From contig VEPN01000032.1 of the NCBI GenBank assembly GCA_012026835.1, forward strand, positions 1-35,748: 35,748 nucleotides of DNA, in the 5' to 3' direction. The position numbers and the translations under genes are program-made. Origin of the DNA: Candidatus Methanoperedens sp. Lineage in GTDB: Archaea; Halobacteriota; Methanosarcinia; Methanosarcinales; Methanoperedenaceae. How positions within the stretch are numbered: the first letter of the stretch is position 1; each line of letters opens with the position of its first letter. Under the pieces are notes generated by a model, which saw nothing but the letters and a program-made list of their open reading frames with translations, was not told the DNA's origin and ran no database searches. Below, one piece after another: positions 24,273-32,759 of the stretch.

Positions 24273-24988
24273 TATATATTGGGTGTTGAGTATATCAGCG
24301 TTGAATACAAATAGATTTTAGGTGGTTCGTTTTCTTCCTTAACCTGTTTAACCAGTAGCTCATATGCCTGGCCATCACTGGTTTGTAGAACTGCCCTGTC
24401 TGTTCCTTCAAGCACTATCTCGGCTGATTTCTCATCTGTAAATATGTATATGGTTTTATCATCTTCGTTTTTGGTGATTTTTGCATCTTCCACCCAATCA
24501 AGGCCAAGATCGTCTTTCAGGAAACCCAGGAGTTTGTTGCTCTCACTGCCAGGAACACTGTGCCAGTTAAAAATGTACATACCTGAGTATTTTTTCGGTT
24601 CTGTTGAATCAGATGTATATATATAAATCGTTCTTATACCTTCTCCGAATTTAATACGTGAATCATGCAGATAATATCCTTTTTCAAACCGTGAGAAGTT
24701 TTTTACCCTGAGTATTGCCTGGTCCTGGTCTATCTTCTTAATTTCATAATCAAAGTTTGCGAACATAGATCTGATCTTAGGTTCAAGGTTCTTGCTTCCG
24801 AAAAGGAGAAGGTACATTTTTGGTAGTCTGTCAAAATCATAATTTACCGTAAATATCGCATCGGTCTTATCAAAAGTAATGGTAAGGGAAGAGATATCAA
24901 GTGAACGTTTCTCAGGAGCGCTTGCGGCGATTGGGAAAATGGATGCAAGCAACAGGGCCACCAATACGAGAACTAATGCCGGCTTCAT
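24260..24988 (-). CDS. Exported protein of unknown function
   Basis: A protein of about 242 residues. Starting from the ATG at 24988, a clear signal peptide (MKPALVLVLVALLLASIFPI, then AASA) is followed by a beta-rich exported domain. The frame is open to an ATG at 25063, but that start would put 25 polar residues ahead of the signal peptide. In the mature part DISSLTITFDKTDAIFTVNY and LKDDLGLDWVEDA are noticeable; no cysteine, sugar-binding or catalytic motif is seen. The domain family is not recognised. It probably sits outside the membrane. Confidence 0.7.
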   Translation of the reverse strand: MKPALVLVLVALLLASIFPIAASAPEKRSLDISSLTITFDKTDAIFTVNYDFDRLPKMYLLLFGSKNLEPKIRSMFANFDYEIKKIDQDQAILRVKNFSRFEKGYYLHDSRIKFGEGIRTIYIYTSDSTEPKKYSGMYIFNWHSVPGSESNKLLGFLKDDLGLDWVEDAKITKNEDDKTIYIFTDEKSAEIVLEGTDRAVLQTSDGQAYELLVKQVKEENEPPKIYLYSTLIYSTPNIYYRS

Positions 24989-25132
24989 TAACAGAACATT
25001 ATACGATGTCTGAATATATATCTTATGGTCTTTCCGAAACATATTAGAAACAAATAAATGCATGTATGATAGTATAACATTGGGGTAAATTTCATAAATA
25101 AATAGAAAGGGAGTTATCCAAAATTAACATAT

Positions 25133-25678
25133 ATGTATATTCCGAAAAAAGCGTTCTTAACAAAAGGAGTAGGAGTCCACAAAGATAAACTTGCCTCGTT
25201 TGAGCTTGCATTAAGGGATGCAGGCATAGAAAAATCCAACCTGGTCTCAGTATCAAGCATACTGCCGCCAAACTGCAGGATAATACCAAAAGAGGAAGGA
25301 CTGAAGCTGCTGAATCCCGGCCAGATAACTTTCTGCGTATTCGCAAGAAATGAAACAAACGAGCCAAACCGCCTTATTTCCGCAGCGATTGGAGTTGCAG
25401 TGCCCAAAGATACAACAGTTTATGGGTATTTATCAGAGCATCATTCTTTTGGTGAGGTGGCTAAAAAAGCAGGTGAATATGCAGAAGACCTCGCAGCCAC
25501 TATGCTTGCAACAACCCTTGGCATTGAATTTGACCCGAATCAGGCATGGGATGAAAGAAAGCAGATATACAAAGCGAGCGGGCACATATTCAAGACTACC
25601 CATATTAACCAGTCGGCTGAAGGAAATAAGGATGGGTTATGGACGACTGTATTTGCTGCTGCGGTTTTTGTTGAGTAG
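25133..25678 (+). CDS. pdaD: Pyruvoyl-dependent arginine decarboxylase
   Basis: A protein of 181 residues. The self-cleavage site lies in [10 protein letters not shown] (39-48), between S41 and S42, giving a beta chain and an alpha chain with N-terminal pyruvoyl. FSELASF-type variants are absent; instead [19 protein letters not shown] starts the protein, and [20 protein letters not shown] is the conserved helix. The enzyme makes agmatine from arginine, the first step to polyamines in most Euryarchaeota (and, in archaea, a source of agmatidine for tRNA-Ile). A TATA-like ATATATGT precedes the start closely. Confidence 0.93.
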   Translation: MYIPKKAFLTKGVGVHKDKLASFELALRDAGIEKSNLVSVSSILPPNCRIIPKEEGLKLLNPGQITFCVFARNETNEPNRLISAAIGVAVPKDTTVYGYLSEHHSFGEVAKKAGEYAEDLAATMLATTLGIEFDPNQAWDERKQIYKASGHIFKTTHINQSAEGNKDGLWTTVFAAAVFVE

Positions 25679-25709
25679 GATAGAAAAGCCGGAATTTTGT
25701 TCCAGAATT

Positions 25710-26342
25710 TCATAATTTTTTTGCAACAGCGGAAATCGTATGCCTTGTATAAACCTCCCCATCAAACCGCTTTTCTTTTCTGGATTCAATAATCTGATGA
25801 GAAAAGCCTTTTAGTAACCCTTCCAATTCGTTTTTATCAAAATAATGGTATACGATGCCGTTTTTCCTGGAGAATGTATTGTGCTCGACTTCATTTCCGC
25901 CATATCTCATATCGCCTTCGCCAAAGACCTCAATGAATAATAGTCCCCCCTCTTTCAGTATTCTGTGGAATTCGCAGATGGCAAGCCCTCTTTCATTTAA
26001 CATCAGGTGTTGCAGGACGCCATAACACCATATTATATCAAATCGTGCCTCCCTGAAAGGCATCGTATAAATATTGGCAGCCAGAAGCGTGATATCAAGT
26101 TTCCGGCCTGCACTCCTGTCTCCCGCAATCTTCAGGGCTTTCAATGATACGTCAATAGCAGTCACATCAAACCCGCACATCCGCAGGGGAAGCGAATATT
26201 TTCCTCCCCCGCACCCGGCATCCAGGAGTTTCCCTCTTTTATGTCCCTGACCAAGGAGTCCAAGGGAATAGGGCCCTCCTTTCCAAGTTTTGTATTCGTT
26301 ATGCCATGCTTTGATGTGGGATGTCGTATATGTGCACCTCAT
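25710..26342 (-). CDS. Class I SAM-dependent methyltransferase
   Basis: A protein of 210 residues. KLLDAGCGGGKYSLPLRMCG (about 38-57) is motif I, TAIDVSLKALKIA the acidic loop, and PFREARFDIIWCYGVLQHL (about 98-116) motifs II-III, the type-11/25 methyltransferase pattern. FHRILKEGGLLFIEVFGEG follows. The substrate cannot be told; a tRNA wobble-uridine (TrmO/Trm9-like) or small-molecule target is possible. The start ATG lies inside the first of four short direct repeats shared with the thiD upstream region. Confidence 0.75.
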   Translation of the reverse strand: MRCTYTTSHIKAWHNEYKTWKGGPYSLGLLGQGHKRGKLLDAGCGGGKYSLPLRMCGFDVTAIDVSLKALKIAGDRSAGRKLDITLLAANIYTMPFREARFDIIWCYGVLQHLMLNERGLAICEFHRILKEGGLLFIEVFGEGDMRYGGNEVEHNTFSRKNGIVYHYFDKNELEGLLKGFSHQIIESRKEKRFDGEVYTRHTISAVAKKL

Positions 26343-26393
26343 CTAACTTGCAATCATCTAACTGTCATCATCTAACTGCCTTCATTTTAACTG
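26340..26393. repeat. Four short direct repeats between a methyltransferase and thiDN
   Basis: CATCTAACTTG (26340), CATCTAACTG (26355), CATCTAACTG (26369) and CATTTTAACTG (26383) recur at 15, 14 and 14 bases. The array covers the start of the leftward methyltransferase and lies 37 bases before the rightward thiDN start. It could be an operator array or a slipped microrepeat. Confidence 0.65.
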
Positions 26394-26429
26394 GAACTAT
26401 TATAATGTATGCAGGACATTCTTTGCAGG

Positions 26430-27737
26430 ATGAAAATAGCAATGAGCATTGCAGGCGTTGATCCCGGCGGGGGAGCGGGTATAGCCGCAGATATAAAAAC
26501 ATTTGCCGCATTCGGGGTGCACGGGACATGCGTGGTAACATCGGTAACAGCACAGAACACAAAAGGCGTGCTGGGTTCATTCGATCTCCCTGTAAAATTC
26601 ATTGAGGACCAGTTCAATGCCGTGATTAACGATATCAAAGTCGATTGCGTAAAGACCGGGATGCTCTCATCTCCTGATATTGTGAGAGCAGTCGCGGGGA
26701 TGGTAGAAAAACAAAAATTACCTCTTGTAATCGACCCTGTAATGGCGGCAGAGGCCGGCGGGGAGCTCCTTAGGGATGAGGCTGTCAGGATTTTAATTGA
26801 AGAACTTTTGCCGCTGGCTGAGGTGGTCACGCCTAATGTATTCGAGGCAGAGCGCTTATCAGGAATGGGAATTAAGGATATTGACGGAGCCAGGAAAGCG
26901 GCCAGGAAAATCCATGACCTTGGCGCAAAAGCTGTTATTGTGACAGGCGGTCATCTTGAAGGGACAGATGTTCTTTATGACGGGGACTTTACTCTCATAG
27001 AAGGAAAATTAGTAAAAGGGGGAACACACGGTTCAGGATGTACCCATTCAGCCGCGATAACGGCAGAGCTTGCCATGGGAACGCACCTTATAGAAGCTGC
27101 AAGGCGCGCAAAGGAATTCGTGGGACAGGCGATACTTGCAAGTATAAAAATAGGCGGCGGGGCGGCGCCTGTAAACCAGGCGGGCCGGATGCTTGCGGAT
27201 TCGGAAAGATATCATGTCCTGACCAGCGTGAAAGAAGCTGTTGAGCTTATTGAAAAAAATAAGGTATTTTCCGGACTCGTCCCGGAGGTTGGATGCAACA
27301 TCGCAATGGGTATTCAGGGTGCTTCTTCAATAAAAGACGTGGCTGCTGTCTCAGGAAGGATAGTCAGGTTAAAAGGCTCACCCCGTGCTGTCGGATGCGT
27401 GGAATTCGGCGCGAGCAGCCATATTGCACGGATAGTGCTTACAGCGATGCAGTATGATGGTTCGACAAGGGCAGCGATGAATATACGTTATTCCGAAGAT
27501 ACGCTTTCTGTATGCAGGAGACTCGGTATGAAAATAGCTTCGTTCTCAAGAAAGGATGAGCCTGAAGACGTATCAACAATGGAATGGGGTGTGGCTGAAG
27601 CTATAAAGAATGCAGGCTGTCTCCCTGATGTGGTTTATGATAAAGGCGATGTCGGGAAAGAGGCGATGATCCGCCTCCTGGGCAGGGATGCCGTGGAAGT
27701 TGCTGGAATGGCGCTTCAGATTATCGCTTTTCAGTAA
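26430..27737 (+). CDS. thiDN: Bifunctional HMP-P kinase / thiamine-phosphate synthase (ThiD-ThiN)
   Basis: A protein of about 435 residues. The N-terminal half is ThiD: SIAGVDPGGGAGIAADIKTF, VKTGMLSSPDIVRAVAG, VIDPVMAAEAG, and GTHGSGCTHSAAITAELA. It phosphorylates hydroxymethylpyrimidine phosphate. The C-terminal half (from about residue 270) is ThiN: VPEVGCNIAMGIQGASS, GCVEFGASSHIAR, and MEWGVAEAIKNAG, which joins pyrimidine and thiazole in most archaea in place of ThiE. I prefer the ATG at 26430, which gives the normal short ThiD N-terminus; an ATG at 26409 is also in frame. No thi-box riboswitch is seen upstream. Confidence 0.9.
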   Translation: MKIAMSIAGVDPGGGAGIAADIKTFAAFGVHGTCVVTSVTAQNTKGVLGSFDLPVKFIEDQFNAVINDIKVDCVKTGMLSSPDIVRAVAGMVEKQKLPLVIDPVMAAEAGGELLRDEAVRILIEELLPLAEVVTPNVFEAERLSGMGIKDIDGARKAARKIHDLGAKAVIVTGGHLEGTDVLYDGDFTLIEGKLVKGGTHGSGCTHSAAITAELAMGTHLIEAARRAKEFVGQAILASIKIGGGAAPVNQAGRMLADSERYHVLTSVKEAVELIEKNKVFSGLVPEVGCNIAMGIQGASSIKDVAAVSGRIVRLKGSPRAVGCVEFGASSHIARIVLTAMQYDGSTRAAMNIRYSEDTLSVCRRLGMKIASFSRKDEPEDVSTMEWGVAEAIKNAGCLPDVVYDKGDVGKEAMIRLLGRDAVEVAGMALQIIAFQ

Positions 27738-27754
27738 ACATTAACAGGATTTAT

Positions 27755-27785
27755 AAAGGAGGCGTTCTCGTTATCACCTCCCTTT
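27755..27785 (+). terminator. Possible hairpin terminator after thiDN
   Basis: AAAGGAGG (27755-27762) can pair with CCTCCCTTT (27777-27785), with one bulged C and a 14-base loop, 18 bases after the thiDN stop. T-rich sequence follows but no long T-run. The region 27738-27993 contains no convincing gene. Confidence 0.35.
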
Positions 27786-27993
27786 CTGGTGATTTCTGTC
27801 ATTTTATCACATGAGGGAATTATTCCTCAAACAATAATACTGTGCACAACGGGATATTTCCATTTACTACTATACGTAGCAAAGGCCATACCTGCCCCAC
27901 TGTTAAAGAAAATTAAATATGAAAAGCTATTAAAATCAAAACTCATTATTATGATAGTGATTAGTGTAAAAAAACAAATTTAAAGGCCAATGC

Positions 27994-29454
27994 ATGATCC
28001 TGCGTAAAAATATCTCTTTAACTGAGGAATATCTAAAAAAACTCGGACCTCTCCTGGAAAAACATAACGGGAACCTCAGCGCTGTCATACGCGAGGTAAT
28101 AGACCTGGCGGATGCGGCGTTTGCAGACCCGGACTCGGTAAAAAGGCTTATTTCAGGATTAAGAGAGGAGCAGAACCTGACCTCTTCGACCCTCATATGG
28201 GCTCTTAAAAATCTTACAGGCAGAATGCCGGACTGGGAGATGGTCAGAAACATCGTCGGTAACAATATATCTTCAGTCTCATCCCTTGAAACGCGTTTAA
28301 ACGAACTCTGCGGTGAGATATACTGGGCCTCTTCCATTAAAATAAGCCCCGATGATGATAACAGGCCGACAAGCGCCGTTTTTACTATCACAGGGAAAAA
28401 CCAGGATATGAACAGGTACCTTGCATCTGTAACAGCCCTGTTCATTGCAAGAAAATTCGGCATGGGCGTATCAGGGACTAAAAATATAAATAACTCTTTT
28501 GAGATGGAGATGAAAAAAGGGGAAAACGAGTGGGCGCTTAAAAGCATCATTGGGAACTTCGGGTATTTCGATGAGGTTTTTTCTGAAATTTACAAAAAAC
28601 CGGAATTCTGGGCAATACTAATAACCCTTTATATAAAGATGAATTATGACATGGTGGCGATGTCAAGGCTGTTCTATGAAGAAATCCTGGGGGAAAAGAC
28701 GCCTAAAACCACGATATGTATCGAAAGATTTTACGATTGTCCTGTTAACAGCATCCCTCATGAAGAGTTCATTAAAAAAATAGCAGCGCTTTACCCATGC
28801 ATGGGTATAATTAAAAAATTGGATATAAATAAAGATTCATTAATAATACATCACGGCCTTACCGACCCCGGGGCTGTTAAAAAACTGGCAGATATGTTCA
28901 CTGATATACTGAATTTGAGCGGTCATACCTACGGCCCGCAAATCAGTGAGAGCCTTATAGTTATGAAGCAGCAGCCTGAGGTGGGGAAAATACTCACAAG
29001 GATGATAGATGATCTAAAACCAAGGGAACTTCCACTTTCGGATTATCATAAAGATCTCCTCAAGCTGCTGGATATTTTGAAAAATGTACCCCCTGATGAA
29101 GAGTTCATAAAATCATTTGGAAGCAAGTTTGGCAAAAAAATGATACAGAATTATGAAAAAGACAGGAGCGTAGAAAAATGGAATGCCGAAATGTTTGTAA
29201 ATTACCTGAAAGAAGCAAGCATCATCATTGGGCAGGATTCGAACTGGTCAAATGTGAGTGAAAGTGTAATCCACGGCGAAATTACCGGATGTAACCTTGT
29301 AAAATGTAATGGCGATATCAGTGTCACCAATTGCATGTTCATCAAAGGGATTTTCAACGGCTGGGTAAACCATGCTTTTGGAGCCCCTTCAAAACTGGTT
29401 TATAATAACGGTGCAGGCAGGACCGACGTCTGTGAAATCTATATTGCGCTTTAG
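27994..29454 (+). CDS. Unknown protein with ribbon-helix-helix-like N-terminus, in sensor-kinase operon
   Basis: A protein of 486 residues. The first 45 residues (MILRKNISLTEEYLKKLGP, then HNGNLSAVIREVIDLAD) look like a ribbon-helix-helix DNA-binding segment: a beta-strand followed by two helices. The rest is mixed alpha/beta; LTDPGAVKKLADMFTDI and PHEEFIKKIAALYPCMG lie in the middle. The C-terminus (EITGCNLVKCNGDI, then NCMFIKGIFNGW and VCEIYIAL) places four cysteines around glycines, faintly like V4R/hydrocarbon-binding domains. I cannot assign a family with confidence. It lies 14 bases before the sensor kinase, so a role as a transcriptional output or sensor of that system is inferred. A TATA-like AAATTTAAA (27977-27985) is so close to the ATG that the promoter may lie further upstream. 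Confidence 0.65.
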   Translation: MILRKNISLTEEYLKKLGPLLEKHNGNLSAVIREVIDLADAAFADPDSVKRLISGLREEQNLTSSTLIWALKNLTGRMPDWEMVRNIVGNNISSVSSLETRLNELCGEIYWASSIKISPDDDNRPTSAVFTITGKNQDMNRYLASVTALFIARKFGMGVSGTKNINNSFEMEMKKGENEWALKSIIGNFGYFDEVFSEIYKKPEFWAILITLYIKMNYDMVAMSRLFYEEILGEKTPKTTICIERFYDCPVNSIPHEEFIKKIAALYPCMGIIKKLDINKDSLIIHHGLTDPGAVKKLADMFTDILNLSGHTYGPQISESLIVMKQQPEVGKILTRMIDDLKPRELPLSDYHKDLLKLLDILKNVPPDEEFIKSFGSKFGKKMIQNYEKDRSVEKWNAEMFVNYLKEASIIIGQDSNWSNVSESVIHGEITGCNLVKCNGDISVTNCMFIKGIFNGWVNHAFGAPSKLVYNNGAGRTDVCEIYIAL

Positions 29455-29468
29455 TACCAGGTAATCAA

Positions 29469-32400
29469 ATGACAAAAACTAATCATGCCTTAAAGGTGCT
29501 GATAATAACAGGCTCAGTTTTCTTAATGGGATACTTGCTTGAATCGCTGCGTCATATTTCCCCTATGGCAGGAGACTATTTTACAATCTCAACAGAGCTT
29601 TTATCGCTTGTCCTGTCCTTTTCCATCTCATGCGTGACATGGTATACATACAGGAGAAGCAGGGATAACCATTCACTTTTCCTTGGCGCTGCTTTTCTTG
29701 TGGTCGGGCTTTTTTATTTTTTCCACCTGCTATCTTATCCATTCATGCCTGATTTCATAACACCCAACTCCTTACAGAAAGCAGCGATCTTCTGGAACGA
29801 GGCAGGGCTGGTTTCAGGTATCTTATTCCTTGCAAGTGCATATGTGTATAAAGACACATTCCCGAAAGCTATCAACAAATCCAGCCTGTTCATAGCCGCG
29901 ATAGTATTATCTATTATTCCTCTTGCCCTGACGCTATTTTTTGCTGATGGGCTTCAAGTCATATATTCCCAGCGGGGGATAGACCCCTTGGTGCCAGGCA
30001 TATTTTTACAATTTATTATATCATCGCTTGTCCTCTATGCAGGCTACCTGTACTCAGAGAGGCTTCAAAAGACAGGCCAGGAGAACTTGGTCTGCATGAT
30101 ATACGGCTTTATAATACTGTTTTTCAGCTATGTTGTATATTTTTTTTACGAATATCCGGAACATCTGCTCAGGGCGGCAGGTTTCTATTTCGTATATCTT
30201 GCTTTGTATAAGTCCTCTATAGACCTTCCTTATGAAACTCTGGCTCGTACTGATGAAAAGCTTAGAAAAGCAACAGAGGAAAAGTACCGCAACCTTTTCG
30301 ACAATGCACATGACGCAATCATAACAACAGATCTTAACGACAGGATCACCTCATGGAATCACAGCGCATGGAAATTGTTCGGCTGGACAGCCGGTGAGGC
30401 TACCGGAAAAAACCTCTCTGTGCTGATAATTCCAGAAGCCCGGTGGGATGAAAGGAAACAGATTATCCGTGACGCCATGTCAGGCTCTGAAGTTGTGGCG
30501 TTTGATACCGTTAATATACGTAAGGATGGAACAGAAGTCGATGTAAATGTCACGATATCACCCCTGCGAGCAGAAAATAATACCCTCGCATTATCGTCCA
30601 TCGTCAGGGATATAACAGAGCGCAAGAGGTCAGAGAGAGAATTACAATACAGGCTTGATTTTGAAAAACTCATAATGAACCTTTCAACAAACTTCATCAA
30701 CATAGCCCCGGATGAGATTGATAAGGAGATTAACGATGCATTAAGAACTATAGGAGAATTCTCAGACATTGATCGCAGTTATGTTTTGCTTTTTTCGGAC
30801 GATAGAACATCAATTAACAACACGCACAGATGGTGCAGCAATAAAGACGCATCCCATATACGGATGCCAAAGAGAGAACAATTTGATTCTTTCAAATGGT
30901 TTTCAGAAAAAATGAGGAGACGTGAGACAATTTATGTCCCCCGTATCGCTAACCTTCCACCCGAAGCGGGTGCAGAAAAAGCAATGCTTCAGCAGACCCC
31001 GGTAAAATCGCTGATAGAAGTTCCCATGATAAATGGCGGGCTTGTTATCGGCTATCTTGGTATGGCTTCTGTGAGGAAAGAAGTAATCTGGCCTGAGGAT
31101 ATGATTGCCCTTCTGAAAATAGTGGGAGAGATATTTGTAAATGCACTGGTGCGCAAACATGCTGAAGAAAAACTCAAGCAATCCGAGGAAAAATACAGGA
31201 CGCTTATCGATAATAACCATGACGGGATTTTTATTATTCAAAATTATAAAATCCACTTTGTCAACGAGGCGTTTGCCAGGATTGGCGGGTACACGGTTGA
31301 AGATGTAATAGGAAAGAGTTTCCAGGAGTTCATAGCGCCTGAAGATAAGGAGAGGGTCGTAGATTACTATGCCAGGAGACTGGCAGGTGAAGATATCCAG
31401 AGGGAATATGAATTCAATATACTTCATAAGGACAGGAAAACAAGAATCACGGTACATCTGAATGTCGGGACGATCAATTACCTTGGCGGGATAGCAACGA
31501 TGGGATCGATGACTGATATTACTGAGCGAAAGCGTGCCGAGGAAGCGCTGTCCTGGGAACTGGAAGTCAATGCAACCATCGCGGAAATGTCAAGCACATT
31601 GCTCTCTTCTGCGAACGTTGATGAAATCTCATCCTTCGTACTTGAGCACGCAAAGCGTCTCACAGGCAGCATATATGGTTATGTCGGGTATGTAGACACG
31701 AAGACAGGCTATCTTGTCTGCCCTACTATGACAAGGGACATGTGCGATACATGCAAAGTCAAGGATAAGAATAATATACTCAAGGATTTCCAGGGACTTT
31801 TCGGCTGGGTATTGATAAATGGTAAATCCCTTCTTACAAACTCGCCTGCAGATGATCCAAGGTCATCGGGCACGCCAGAGGGCCATATACCCATCCATCG
31901 TTTCCTATCTGCCCCTGCATTACTGAAAAGGGATCTTGTGGGCCAGCTTTCGGTTGCAAGTCCTGTCGGGAACAAGATCCACATAATGCGATATTATGAT
32001 AAGGGTCAACTGGTGGGCCAGGTGGCATTGGCTAACTCCGATCGTGATTATACTGACCGTGACCTTGCTTTTATCGAGCGCTTGGCAGACCTTTATGCTA
32101 TCGCCATTAATCGCAACTGGACAGAGATGCAGATCAAGGAATCTCTCAAAGAGAAGGATGTACTGCTGCGGGAGGTCCACCACAGGGTCAAGAATAACAT
32201 GCAGATAATCTCAAGCCTTCTGCGGCTCCAGTCCAGGTATATAACTGAGGAAAAGTACCTGGAAATGTTCACTGAAAGCCAGAACAGGATAATGTCGATG
32301 TCGCTTATCCATGAAAAGCTTTACCAGTCCAAAGGCCTGGCAAGAATTGATTTTGATGATTATATCAGAGACCTTGTAACCGGCCTGTTCCAGTCTTATT

Positions 32401-32759
32401 GTGTGAATAGCAACATTACACTGGATATGGACGTAAAGAAAATTTCTCTGGGGATTGATTCTGCTATCCCATGCGGATTGATAGTCAACGAACTGGTTAC
32501 TAACTCGTTAAAACATGCGTTTCCTGAAGGCAGGAAAGGCAGGATAGGGATAATTCTGCGCCCGGCGGGTGAAAATATGGTCGAACTCATGGTAAGCGAT
32601 GATGGTGTAAGCATTCCCCCGGATGTGGACATAAATAAAACAGAATCGCTGGGCCTGCATCTTGTTACAATAATGGTGGAGAACCAGCTTCATGGTCAGA
32701 TAGATCTGGATCGAAGCAAGGGAACAGAATTCCGTATTAAGTTCAGGGATGTGAAATAA
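29469..32759 (+). CDS. Multi-domain sensor histidine kinase (MASE3-PAS-GAF-PAS-GAF-HisKA_2-HATPase)
   Basis: A protein of 1096 residues. Seven or eight hydrophobic spans (about 10-250) resemble the MASE3 sensor domain. Then come PAS (about 270-390, EEKYRNLFDNAHDAIITTD), GAF (about 400-555), PAS (about 565-690), and a second GAF (about 700-880) with cysteines C751, C759 and C762 and the EGHIPIHRFLSAPAL motif. A HisKA_2 dimerisation domain follows with EVHHRVKNN, phospho-acceptor H905. A HATPase_c domain ends the protein with NELVTNSLKHAF and SDDGVSIPP. It should autophosphorylate in response to a cytoplasmic or membrane signal. Partner: the response regulator, whose start overlaps the stop by one base (TAATG). 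Redox or heme sensing by the GAF cysteines, as in Methanosarcina MsmS-type kinases, is possible but unproven. Confidence 0.9.
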   Translation: MTKTNHALKVLIITGSVFLMGYLLESLRHISPMAGDYFTISTELLSLVLSFSISCVTWYTYRRSRDNHSLFLGAAFLVVGLFYFFHLLSYPFMPDFITPNSLQKAAIFWNEAGLVSGILFLASAYVYKDTFPKAINKSSLFIAAIVLSIIPLALTLFFADGLQVIYSQRGIDPLVPGIFLQFIISSLVLYAGYLYSERLQKTGQENLVCMIYGFIILFFSYVVYFFYEYPEHLLRAAGFYFVYLALYKSSIDLPYETLARTDEKLRKATEEKYRNLFDNAHDAIITTDLNDRITSWNHSAWKLFGWTAGEATGKNLSVLIIPEARWDERKQIIRDAMSGSEVVAFDTVNIRKDGTEVDVNVTISPLRAENNTLALSSIVRDITERKRSERELQYRLDFEKLIMNLSTNFINIAPDEIDKEINDALRTIGEFSDIDRSYVLLFSDDRTSINNTHRWCSNKDASHIRMPKREQFDSFKWFSEKMRRRETIYVPRIANLPPEAGAEKAMLQQTPVKSLIEVPMINGGLVIGYLGMASVRKEVIWPEDMIALLKIVGEIFVNALVRKHAEEKLKQSEEKYRTLIDNNHDGIFIIQNYKIHFVNEAFARIGGYTVEDVIGKSFQEFIAPEDKERVVDYYARRLAGEDIQREYEFNILHKDRKTRITVHLNVGTINYLGGIATMGSMTDITERKRAEEALSWELEVNATIAEMSSTLLSSANVDEISSFVLEHAKRLTGSIYGYVGYVDTKTGYLVCPTMTRDMCDTCKVKDKNNILKDFQGLFGWVLINGKSLLTNSPADDPRSSGTPEGHIPIHRFLSAPALLKRDLVGQLSVASPVGNKIHIMRYYDKGQLVGQVALANSDRDYTDRDLAFIERLADLYAIAINRNWTEMQIKESLKEKDVLLREVHHRVKNNMQIISSLLRLQSRYITEEKYLEMFTESQNRIMSMSLIHEKLYQSKGLARIDFDDYIRDLVTGLFQSYCVNSNITLDMDVKKISLGIDSAIPCGLIVNELVTNSLKHAFPEGRKGRIGIILRPAGENMVELMVSDDGVSIPPDVDINKTESLGLHLVTIMVENQLHGQIDLDRSKGTEFRIKFRDVK

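Noticed and set aside
26343-26429. A TPP riboswitch before thiDN
   Set aside because: The leader is too short and lacks the conserved CTGAGA and ACCTGA-type thi-box elements.
27789-27983. A 64-codon plus-strand frame between thiDN and the signalling operon
   Set aside because: No Shine-Dalgarno, a terminator-like hairpin just before it, low-complexity Ile/Lys/Leu composition from AT-rich DNA, and no recognisable feature.
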